A stretch of DNA of 11,620 nucleotides from assembly GCA_035649895.1 (NCBI GenBank), contig DASRIS010000033.1:1-11620 (forward strand). The letters are read 5' to 3'. Source of the stretch: DASSUC01 sp035649895 (lineage in GTDB: Bacteria; Actinomycetota; Actinomycetes; Mycobacteriales; Micromonosporaceae). The number at the start of each line of letters is the position of its first letter. Positions within the stretch are counted from its first letter, which is position 1. Of the stretch, positions 6,366 to 11,620 are shown in pieces. The notes under the pieces were generated by a model. The model was given only the letters and a program-made list of their open reading frames with translations. It had not been told where the DNA came from and ran no database searches. The position numbers and the translations under genes were made by a program.

Positions 6366-7262
6366 TCATGACTCAAACCCTTCCGGTAGGAGCCGGGCCA
6401 GGGTACGCACCGCGCGGTACTGAAGGGCCTTGATCGCGCCCTCGTTCTTGCCCATTGCCTGGGCGGTCTCGGACACCGAGAACCCTTGCAGGAAGCGCAG
6501 CACGATGCACTCCTGCTGCTCCGGGTTGAGCTGCTTGACGGCGCGCAGCAGCGCCACGTTGGTGAGGTGGTCGACCACCGCCGACTCCGGGCTGCCTTCC
6601 GGACCCCGGGCCTCCCGGTCGGTCTCCAGCAGGTCGCTGGTGCTGATCTCCAACCGGTAGCGACCGGACTTGTAGTGGTCGGCCACCCGGTTGCGGGCGA
6701 TGGTCACCAGCCAGGCGCCCGGGTCACGACCTTGCCAGGTGAAGCTGCCGATGTTGCGCAGCGCCCGCAGGAACGTGTCAGCGGTGAGGTCCTCGGCCAG
6801 CTGCCGGTCCCCCACCCGGTAGTAGATGAAACGGAAGATCGAGTCGATATAGCGGTCGTAGATGAGCCCGAACGCCGCCGCCTCACCGGCCTGCGCCCGC
6901 TCGACCAGCCGCCATGCTTCGACGGCGCTGGCGCTGGTGGCGTCGGGGTCGTCCGGAGCGGCGGGCGGTGCCGAGCCGGACCCGGCCGGGTCGACGTCGT
7001 TACCTGGCCCGGCCAGCGGTGGCCGGCCGCCGTCCCGGGACGGGCTGCCGGTGGGAGACGGCCGCCGCCCGGTGACGGCTCGCGAGTTGGCGCCCGACTG
7101 ATGCCGGCTTGCGGCGTCGTTGCTGTGGCCGCGGGGCCGGGTGCCGGAGACCCCGGCCTCCCGCCGGACCATCAGCACCGAGCGGAGCGCGTCAAGGCCC
7201 TCGATGAGCGCCGCGCGCAGCTCGGCGCTGACCGGCTCGTCCGGGTACGCGTACCCGATCAC
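6366..7262 (-). CDS. bldN: BldN-type ECF RNA polymerase sigma factor with long N-terminal extension
   Basis: A 298-residue extracytoplasmic-function sigma factor. Sigma region 2 spans about 118-195 and includes AEDLTADTFLRALRNIGSFT and GAWLVTIARNRVADHYK. Region 4 spans about 232-290, with LNPEQQECIVLRFLQGFSV and MGKNEGAIKALQYRAVRTL. These stretches closely match BldN, the Streptomyces aerial-development sigma factor, as I remember it. An N-terminal extension of about 112 residues precedes region 2. Its first 36 residues look helical and the rest is a Pro/Gly/Ser-rich linker. Streptomyces coelicolor BldN also has an N-terminal pro-sequence that is removed by proteolysis, so the same may apply here. 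The GTG at 7260-7262 overlaps the stop of a 44-codon leader ORF as GTGA and has only a weak AGG upstream, so translation is probably coupled. ATG at 7170-7172 is an alternative with no good ribosome site. The rsbN-like gene follows. Confidence 0.92.
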   Translation of the reverse strand: MIGYAYPDEPVSAELRAALIEGLDALRSVLMVRREAGVSGTRPRGHSNDAASRHQSGANSRAVTGRRPSPTGSPSRDGGRPPLAGPGNDVDPAGSGSAPPAAPDDPDATSASAVEAWRLVERAQAGEAAAFGLIYDRYIDSIFRFIYYRVGDRQLAEDLTADTFLRALRNIGSFTWQGRDPGAWLVTIARNRVADHYKSGRYRLEISTSDLLETDREARGPEGSPESAVVDHLTNVALLRAVKQLNPEQQECIVLRFLQGFSVSETAQAMGKNEGAIKALQYRAVRTLARLLPEGFES

Positions 7263-7393
7263 GCCCGCACCTGCCGGGCACGGTGGGAGCGTCGGACCGG
7301 GTGCGCGAGCTCGGGCGTACGCGCGGGCACCGGCCGGGACCGGGCCTGCGACCAGCCACCGATGAGGTGCTCATGCGATGCGTGGGCAGGCAT
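7259..7393 (-). CDS. 44-residue leader ORF translationally coupled to the bldN-like gene
   Basis: The minus strand has AGGAGG, five bases, then ATG at 7391-7393, opening a 44-codon frame that ends at TGA 7259-7261. The TGA overlaps the sigma gene's GTG start as GTGA. The peptide begins MPAHASHEHLIGGW and continues as a basic, Pro-rich chain with eight arginines and five histidines, no cysteine and no obvious membrane segment. I do not recognise it. The ribosome site is the best in this part of the window, whereas the sigma start has little of its own. The simplest reading is that translating this ORF delivers ribosomes to the sigma gene. It could be a cis-acting leader, a small protein, or an upstream part of the sigma gene separated by a frameshift. 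Confidence 0.6.
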   Translation of the reverse strand: MPAHASHEHLIGGWSQARSRPVPARTPELAHPVRRSHRARQVRA

Positions 7394-7398
7394 AGCGG

Positions 7399-7404
7399 CC
7401 TCCT
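7399..7404 (-). promoter_or_regulatory. Strong ribosome binding site of the leader ORF
   Basis: The minus strand reads GAGGAGG, then CCGCT, then ATG. This near-ideal site at five bases' spacing is the main reason for calling the 44-codon leader ORF real. Confidence 0.7.
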
Positions 7405-7466
7405 CATCAGGTGGCGTCACGCGATCAACGGCACACGGACGGTGGTGATGATAGGGCCATCGGCAG

Positions 7467-7490
7467 GCTGTGTGGGCTCAGTCACACAGC
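7467..7490. promoter_or_regulatory. 24-bp palindrome with 8-bp perfect arms (candidate operator)
   Basis: GCTGTGTG (7467-7474) and CACACAGC (7483-7490) are perfect inverted repeats separated by eight bases. The size and 16-bp centre-to-centre spacing fit a dimeric repressor site on successive DNA turns better than an intrinsic terminator, since no T-run follows on either strand. It lies about 75 bases upstream of the leader ORF start and could control the sigma operon. Confidence 0.6.
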
Positions 7491-7523
7491 GGAAAAACTA
7501 TCCCAGCCGGCCCGGTCGAATGT

Positions 7524-7538
7524 CGCACACGATGTGCG
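7524..7538. promoter_or_regulatory. 15-bp palindrome CGCACA-CGA-TGTGCG
   Basis: A compact inverted repeat with 6-bp perfect arms and a 3-base centre. Its arms share the CACA/TGTG core with the palindrome at 7467-7490, but the spacing differs. It could be a second operator or chance in GC-rich DNA. Confidence 0.4.
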
Positions 7539-7583
7539 GTGGGTTGAGTTCGCTACACCGTGGGACCGGCCCAGATCGGTCGA

Positions 7584-7609
7584 ACGGATGGCGGTTCGTC
7601 GCCATCCGT
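7584..7609. promoter_or_regulatory. 26-bp palindrome with 10-bp perfect arms
   Basis: ACGGATGGCG (7584-7593) and CGCCATCCGT (7600-7609) are perfectly complementary around a 6-base loop GTTCGT. It is the longest perfect inverted repeat in the window. It overlaps the -35 of a weak candidate promoter for the ligase operon. No T-run follows on either strand, so an operator or leader hairpin is more likely than a terminator. Confidence 0.65.
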
Positions 7610-7623
7610 GTCGTGCGCATAAC
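7595..7623 (+). promoter_or_regulatory. Weak candidate promoter of the ligase operon
   Basis: TTCGTC (7595-7600) is followed after 17 bases by CATAAC (7618-7623), about 62 bases before the ligase start. Both hexamers match the vegetative consensus only partly, so the call rests mainly on spacing and location. Confidence 0.25.
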
Positions 7624-7685
7624 GCCGCGCACCCGCCGCGCGTCGTAGGCCCGAGACCGCCCGGCCCGCGCGTCGGGGCCCAACT

Positions 7686-9578
7686 GTGCCAGACTCAGCC
7701 ACCGTGCGGGATGCTCGCAACCAGGCAAACCTTGCCGATCTTGTTCGCCGGGCCGCCGACCGCGGCCCGGCGCTGTGCTGGCATGACCGGTCACTGTCCT
7801 GGAGCGAGCTCGACGCCCAGGTGGACGCGGCAGCCGCGGGGCTGCGCCGGCTGGCCCTGCGGGTGGGCGGCACGCACCCGGCCCGGGTGGCGATCGCCCT
7901 GCCCAACTCGCCGGAGTTCGCCGTGGCCTACTTCGGCGTGCTGCGGGCCGGCCTGGTCGCGGTGCCGCTGAACCCCGGCTACACCGCACGCGAGCTGCGC
8001 CACGTGCTCACCGACTCCGGGGCTAGCGCGCTGCTGTCCACCGGCGAGGTGGCGGCCGCGGTGGCGCCGCTGCGGGCCGACCTGCCCGAGCTGCGGCACG
8101 CGTACGCGCTAAACGGCAACGGCAACGGCGACAACGGTGGCGGCAGCGGCGCGGCCGAGCCGTTCGAGGCGTTGCTGGCCGAGGGCTCCGGTGCGCCCGA
8201 TGGCGCGGGCACGGGCGGGGAGGACCTCGCGGTCCTGCTCTACACCTCCGGCACCGCGGGCGCGCCCAAGGGCGCCATGCTCTCGCACCGCGCCCTGCTC
8301 GCCAACCACGAGCAGCTGGCCGCGGTCGAGCCGCCGATCGTCGAGCCCGACGACATCGTGCTGCTCGCGGTGCCGCTGTTCCATGCGTACGGCCTCAACT
8401 CCGGGCTCGGGGCGGTGGCTTACCACGGCGCGACCGGGGTGCTGGTGGAGCGCTTCGACCCGGCCGACACGCTGGAGCTGGTCGCCCGGCGCCGGGTCAC
8501 CGTGGTGGTCGGCGTGCCGCCGATGTACGTCGCCTGGTCGCTGCTGCCGGACCTGGGTGCGGCGATGGCCACCGTGCGGCTGGCGATCAGCGGTGCGTCC
8601 CCGCTGGACCCGGCCGCCGCCGCGCGCTTCACCGAGGCGACCCGGCGCCCGGTCTCCGAGGGGTACGGCCTCACCGAGACCGCGCCCGTGCTGACCTCGA
8701 TGCTGGCCAGCCCGGTGCCGAAGCGGGGCTCGATCGGCCGGCCCATCCCAGGGGTGGAGCTGCGGCTGGTCAGCGCGGGCGGGGACGAGCTGTGGCGGGC
8801 CGGGGACGCGGTCCCGCGGCATCCGGACGCCGAGGACGATGACGACGACGATTTCATGTCCTCCGCGACCACGAGCCCGGGCACGGACCCGGGCGAGATC
8901 GTGGTCCGCGGGGCCAACCTCTTCTCCGGCTACTGGCCGGACGCGCGGGAAGGCCCGGACCCCGACGGCTGGTGGGCCACTGGCGACGTGGCGTACGCCG
9001 ACGCCGACGGCGACCTGTTCCTGGTGGACCGGCTCGGCGAGCTGGTCCTGGTCAGCGGGTTCAACGTCTACCCGACCGAGGTGGAGCAGGTGCTGGAGGC
9101 CCACGAGGGGGTGGCCGAGGCGGCCGTGCTCGGCATCCCGCACCCGTACACGGGCCAGACCGTCAAGGCGTACGTGGTGCGGACCGAGGGGCCGGCGGGC
9201 GCGAAGGTGACCGCCGAGGCGCTGCTGCGCCACTGCGAGCGCAACCTCGCCCGGTTCAAATGCCCGACCGCGGTGGAGTTCGTGCCCGAGCTGCCGCACA
9301 CGGCCACCGGCAAGGTCCGCAAGGTGGCGCTGCGGCCGCGCCGGGCCCGGCTCACGCTGCTCACCCGGCAGGGCTGCCACCTGTGCGACGACGCACGGGA
9401 GGCGCTGGCCCGGGTCGCCGAAGCCACCGGGGAGACCTGGACCGAGGCGGACGTGGACAGCGACCCCGAGATGCAGCACGAGTACGGCGACCGGGTCCCG
9501 GTGGTCCTGCTCGACGGCCGTGAGCACGGGTACTGGCGGGTCGAGGAGGATCGGCTACTGCGTGACCTGGGGCGCTGA
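7686..9578 (+). CDS. AMP-forming acyl-CoA ligase fused to a C-terminal glutaredoxin-like domain
   Basis: A 630-residue fusion. Residues 1-550 form an ANL-family adenylating enzyme that would activate a carboxylic acid as acyl-AMP and usually transfer it to CoA. The P-loop is LLYTSGTAGAPKGAMLSH (184-201), the A5 motif EGYGLTETAP (325-334), A7 WWATGDVAY (429-437) and the hinge DRLGELVLVSGFNVYPTEVE (448-467). The A10 catalytic lysine is Lys543 in TATGKVRK. Directly after it, with no stop, residues 554-630 form a thioredoxin-fold domain. It has RQGCHLCDDA (CxxC at 564/567), TEADVDSDP, and the cis-proline segment DRVPVVLLDGREHGYW. Two low-complexity inserts interrupt the ligase (143-156 Asn/Gly; 382-390 Asp run). 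GTG at 7686-7688 is assumed; GTG at 7704 is an alternative, and neither has a strong ribosome site. Substrate is not readable. The HAD gene begins three bases after the stop. Confidence 0.88.
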   Translation: MPDSATVRDARNQANLADLVRRAADRGPALCWHDRSLSWSELDAQVDAAAAGLRRLALRVGGTHPARVAIALPNSPEFAVAYFGVLRAGLVAVPLNPGYTARELRHVLTDSGASALLSTGEVAAAVAPLRADLPELRHAYALNGNGNGDNGGGSGAAEPFEALLAEGSGAPDGAGTGGEDLAVLLYTSGTAGAPKGAMLSHRALLANHEQLAAVEPPIVEPDDIVLLAVPLFHAYGLNSGLGAVAYHGATGVLVERFDPADTLELVARRRVTVVVGVPPMYVAWSLLPDLGAAMATVRLAISGASPLDPAAAARFTEATRRPVSEGYGLTETAPVLTSMLASPVPKRGSIGRPIPGVELRLVSAGGDELWRAGDAVPRHPDAEDDDDDDFMSSATTSPGTDPGEIVVRGANLFSGYWPDAREGPDPDGWWATGDVAYADADGDLFLVDRLGELVLVSGFNVYPTEVEQVLEAHEGVAEAAVLGIPHPYTGQTVKAYVVRTEGPAGAKVTAEALLRHCERNLARFKCPTAVEFVPELPHTATGKVRKVALRPRRARLTLLTRQGCHLCDDAREALARVAEATGETWTEADVDSDPEMQHEYGDRVPVVLLDGREHGYWRVEEDRLLRDLGR

Positions 9579-9581
9579 CAG

Positions 9582-10223
9582 ATGGCCAAGCATCTCGTCT
9601 GGGACTGGAACGGCACGCTCCTCGACGACCTCTGGCTCGTCGTGGCGGCGACCAACGCGACCCTGGCCAGCGCGGCCGGCCCGACCGTGACCGCGGACGA
9701 GCACCGGCGGGACTTCCGCCGCCCGGTCTCCGCCTACTACGCCCACGTGCTCGGGCGCCCCGTCGACGAGGCGGAGTTCGCCCGCCTGGACCGGGTGTTC
9801 CACGAGGCGTACCGCAGCGGGCTGGCCGAGTGCGGGCTCGCCGCGGACGCCGCGGCGGCGCTGTCCGCCTGGCCCGGCACCCAGTCCCTGCTGTCCATGT
9901 TCTTCCACGACGACCTGGTGCTCGTCATCGAGGAGCACGGCCTGAGCACCCACTTCGTACGGGTGGACGGCCTGCGCCACGGGGTCGGCGGTGGCCCGAA
10001 GGTCGAGCACCTGGTGGCGCACCTTTCGACAGTCGGAGTTGACGGCGGCGACAGCGTGCTGATCGGGGACTCGGTGGACGACGCGGAGGCCGCAGCCGCC
10101 GTTGGCGCCGGCTGCGTGCTCTACACCGGCGGCTTCACCGACCCCCAGCGGCTGCGTGCCGTCGGCGTGCCGGTGGCGGACTCGCTCACCGAGGCCGTCC
10201 GGCTCGCCGGGCAACGGTGGTAG
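9582..10223 (+). CDS. HAD-superfamily hydrolase, phosphoglycolate-phosphatase-like
   Basis: A 213-residue soluble HAD hydrolase. The nucleophile motif is VWDWNGTLLDD with Asp8. The usual second Asp of DxD is Asn10, a variant I recall as common in actinobacterial homologues. The helical cap domain covers about 15-95. Motif III is Lys140 in GGPKVEHL, and motif IV is LIGDSVDDAEAA with Asp163 and Asp167. The overall plan resembles Gph/PGP-type phosphatases, but the substrate cannot be deduced. The Asn at the general-acid position could alter activity. The ATG lies three bases after the ligase stop, so the two genes are co-transcribed. The Rex operator follows its stop within about 20 bases. Confidence 0.85.
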   Translation: MAKHLVWDWNGTLLDDLWLVVAATNATLASAAGPTVTADEHRRDFRRPVSAYYAHVLGRPVDEAEFARLDRVFHEAYRSGLAECGLAADAAAALSAWPGTQSLLSMFFHDDLVLVIEEHGLSTHFVRVDGLRHGVGGGPKVEHLVAHLSTVGVDGGDSVLIGDSVDDAEAAAAVGAGCVLYTGGFTDPQRLRAVGVPVADSLTEAVRLAGQRW

Positions 10224-10243
10224 CAGAGTCCCAAGATCGCGAT

Positions 10244-10261
10244 TTGTGCACGCCTTCACAA
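10244..10261. promoter_or_regulatory. Rex operator (ROP) upstream of rex
   Basis: TTGTGCACGCCTTCACAA matches the Streptomyces Rex operator consensus TTGTGAANNNNTTCACAA at all but one defined position (C for the first A). The flanking T and A extend the dyad by one base on each side. The site lies 60 bases upstream of the rex start, in the gap after the HAD gene. In Streptomyces coelicolor Rex represses its own rex-hem operon when NADH is low relative to NAD+, so the same autoregulation is expected. Confidence 0.88.
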
Positions 10262-10273
10262 AGCGCCTACGCT
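10244..10273 (+). promoter_or_regulatory. Likely promoter of the rex-hemA operon
   Basis: TTGTGC (10244-10249) can serve as a -35 and TACGCT (10268-10273) as a -10, 18 bases apart. The Rex operator would then cover the -35 and spacer, as expected for a repressor that blocks polymerase. The -10 keeps the invariant TA...T positions. The call is supported more by the operator than by the hexamers. Confidence 0.5.
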
Positions 10274-10321
10274 GATAACCCGGCGAGCGGCGACGAGTGG
10301 CGGCGAGTGGCACGGAGTCAG

Positions 10322-11143
10322 ATGAGTCAGCAGCGTAACGGTCAGGTACCAGGTTCGACCCCGGCCGTACCCGGCTTCCCTGACCTACCCGAGGCGACCG
10401 TCGCGCGGTTGCCCGAGTACCTGCGGGCACTGCACACCCTCGCCGACTGCGGGCACGAGACGATCTCCAGCGAGGCGCTCGCCAGCGCCGCCGGGGTGAA
10501 CTCGGCGAAGCTGCGCAAGGACCTGTCGCACCTGGGCTCCTACGGCACCCGTGGCGTCGGGTACGACGTGGCGCTGCTGATCGAGCAGATCGAGCACGTG
10601 CTGGGCCTGACCCAGAGCCGCACCGTGGCCCTGGTCGGCATCGGCAACCTCGGCCACGCCCTGGCCGGCTACGCCGGCTTCGCTGACCGGGGGTTCCGTA
10701 TAGCAGCCCTCTTCGACGCCGACCCCGCCCGGGTCGGCGAGCACATCAACGGGCTGGTGGTCCGCCACGTCGACCAGATTCCGGCGGTCGTGGCTGACGA
10801 AGGCATCTCGATCGCGGTGATCGCGACCCCGGTGCACGCGGCGCAGGTCGTTGCCGAGCGCCTGGTCGCGGCCGGAGTGACCAGCATCCTCAACTTCGCG
10901 CCGTGCGTGCTCACCGTCCCCGAAGGGGTGGACGTGCGCAAGGTCGACCTCGCTATCGAGCTGCAGATCCTCTCCTTCCATGAGCACCGCAAGAGCGCGC
11001 TCACCGCGCTGCCGACCCCCCTGGGCCGGGCGGGCCACCCGCAGGTCGCGGTGGACCACGCACCGGTCGCGGTGGACCCCCCGCAGATCGCGGTGGGCCA
11101 GTCGGAGGCGCCGGCGGGCAGGTCGGAGGCGGTAGGCCCATGA
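10322..11143 (+). CDS. rex: Redox-sensing transcriptional repressor Rex
   Basis: A 273-residue Rex protein. The N-terminal winged-helix DNA-binding domain (about 20-95) contains SSEALASAAGVNSAKLRKDL and SYGTRGVGYDV. A Rossmann NAD(H)-binding domain begins at TVALVGIGNLGHAL (101-114, GxGxxG intact). The C-terminal AIELQILSFHEH helix (211-222) is the one that swaps between subunits in known Rex dimers. Rex binds operators when NAD+ is high and releases on binding NADH, so it reports respiratory state. A 50-residue low-complexity tail follows the conserved core. I chose ATG at 10322-10324, preceded by GGAG. An in-frame GTG at 10217 exists, but it would bury the Rex operator and promoter inside the gene. 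The stop overlaps the hemA ATG (ATGA), so the two genes form an operon. Confidence 0.96.
   Translation: MSQQRNGQVPGSTPAVPGFPDLPEATVARLPEYLRALHTLADCGHETISSEALASAAGVNSAKLRKDLSHLGSYGTRGVGYDVALLIEQIEHVLGLTQSRTVALVGIGNLGHALAGYAGFADRGFRIAALFDADPARVGEHINGLVVRHVDQIPAVVADEGISIAVIATPVHAAQVVAERLVAAGVTSILNFAPCVLTVPEGVDVRKVDLAIELQILSFHEHRKSALTALPTPLGRAGHPQVAVDHAPVAVDPPQIAVGQSEAPAGRSEAVGP
11042..11104 (+). repeat. Three tandem 21-bp units in the 3' end of rex
   Basis: Units begin at 11042, 11063 and 11084 and share a core close to GGTCGCGGTGGACC. They are in frame and encode QVAVDHA, PVAVDPP and QIAVGQS, so the Rex C-terminal tail consists partly of a heptapeptide repeat. The conserved fold ends before it, so length changes here would probably be tolerated. 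Confidence 0.85.
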
Positions 11144-11620
11144 ACCTTCTCGTCATCGGGGTGTCCCACCGCACCGCACCGGTGGACATCCTGGAACGGC
11201 TGGCAGTGTCCCCGCCGGACCTGCCCAAGGTGCTTGCCCGGCTGCTCGGGCAGGCGTACGTCCGCGAGGCCGTGCTGCTGTCCACCTGCAACCGGGTGGA
11301 GGTCTACGCCGTGGTCTCCGGCTTCCACGGCGGGCTCAACGACGTCGTGTCGGTGCTGGCCGGGCACTCCGGGCTTGCCTCGGGCGAGCTGGCCACGCAC
11401 GCGTACGTGCACTACGAGGCCGATGCGGTGCGGCACGCGTACCGGGTGGCGGCCGGGCTCGACTCGATGGTGGTCGGCGAGGCGCAGGTGCTGGGGCAGC
11501 TGCGCGACGCGTACCAGTTGGCCACCGAGCAGGAGGCCGTGGGCCGGCTGCTGCACGAGCTGATGCAGCAGGCGCTGCGGGTCGGCAAGCGGGCCCACGC
11601 CGAGACCGGGATCGACCGCG
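11140..11620 (+). CDS. hemA: Glutamyl-tRNA reductase HemA, N-terminal part (3' end outside window)
   Basis: The first 160 residues of HemA, which reduces glutamyl-tRNA to glutamate-1-semialdehyde with NADPH, the first committed step of C5-pathway haem synthesis. MNLLVIGVSHRTAPVDI is the standard start. The nucleophile is Cys50 in LLSTCNRVEVY. His99 matches the conserved active-site histidine, and SMVVGEAQVLGQLRDAY (109-125) is a family signature. The ATG overlaps the rex stop as ATGA, and GGAGG ten bases upstream (11125-11129) supports the start. Its position places haem synthesis under Rex control. The NADPH-binding and dimerisation domains lie beyond the window, so integrity cannot be judged. 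Confidence 0.97.
   Translation, partial: MNLLVIGVSHRTAPVDILERLAVSPPDLPKVLARLLGQAYVREAVLLSTCNRVEVYAVVSGFHGGLNDVVSVLAGHSGLASGELATHAYVHYEADAVRHAYRVAAGLDSMVVGEAQVLGQLRDAYQLATEQEAVGRLLHELMQQALRVGKRAHAETGIDR

Larger units (their letters stand above)
7394..7685. other. Divergent intergenic region between the developmental and redox blocks
   Basis: These 292 bases separate the minus-strand leader ORF/bldN-like gene from the plus-strand ligase gene and are visibly less GC-rich in their left part. No convincing further gene is seen. The region holds three perfect inverted repeats (7467-7490, 7524-7538, 7584-7609) and should carry promoters for both directions. On the minus strand GACATT and TAGTTT (18 bases apart, just upstream of the first palindrome) are a weak candidate promoter for the sigma operon. 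Confidence 0.6.

Noticed and set aside
8109..9527. Long minus-strand open frame opposite the ligase gene
   Set aside because: It is His/Arg/Gly-rich antisense of a strongly conserved ligase, as usual in GC-rich genomes, with no recognisable motif.
10217..10321. Longer Rex starting at GTG 10217
   Set aside because: It would overlap the HAD stop and place the Rex operator and promoter inside the coding region.

Overview
The window is high-GC actinobacterial DNA. It carries a BldN-type sporulation sigma factor with an RsbN-type anti-sigma factor, next to a rex-hemA operon. This pairing is what I would expect in a sporulating actinomycete. The details (long Pro/Ala linkers, frequent GTG starts, a ligase-glutaredoxin fusion) made me think of Micromonosporaceae rather than Streptomyces, but that placement is an inference.

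Left end (1-2788) is accessory. It begins with the tail of a probable ISAs1-type transposase. Next is a decayed O-methyltransferase whose lesions can be read one by one: a CT gain, an internal deletion, a TGAC duplication and an in-frame TAG. Convergent to it is a 713-residue membrane-embedded NACHT/STAND NTPase on the minus strand.

Middle (2922-7393, all minus strand) reads as one developmental block transcribed right to left. A 44-codon leader ORF with a very strong ribosome binding site overlaps (GTGA) the start of the bldN-like sigma gene. The rsbN-like anti-sigma gene follows, with its own leader that holds a promoter resembling what I remember of the BldN consensus and a hairpin. Then come a SerB-like HAD phosphatase with an N-terminal hexapeptide repeat and, overlapping it by GTGA, a membrane-anchored beta-propeller-like protein.

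A 292-bp divergent intergenic region (7394-7685) contains three separate perfect inverted repeats and separates this block from a plus-strand redox/haem block (7686-11620). That block encodes an AMP-forming acyl-CoA ligase fused to a glutaredoxin-like domain and a HAD phosphatase. A near-perfect Rex operator precedes the NADH/NAD+-sensing repressor Rex. Glutamyl-tRNA reductase HemA overlaps rex by ATGA and is cut by the window end. The operator and overlap indicate an autoregulated rex-hemA operon.

The most interesting points are the coupled leader ORF before the sigma gene, the apparent sigma autoregulation of the anti-sigma gene, the cluster of palindromes in the divergent region, the ligase-glutaredoxin fusion and the membrane NACHT protein beside mobile-element debris. 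No CRISPR array, rRNA, tRNA or intact insertion sequence was seen.
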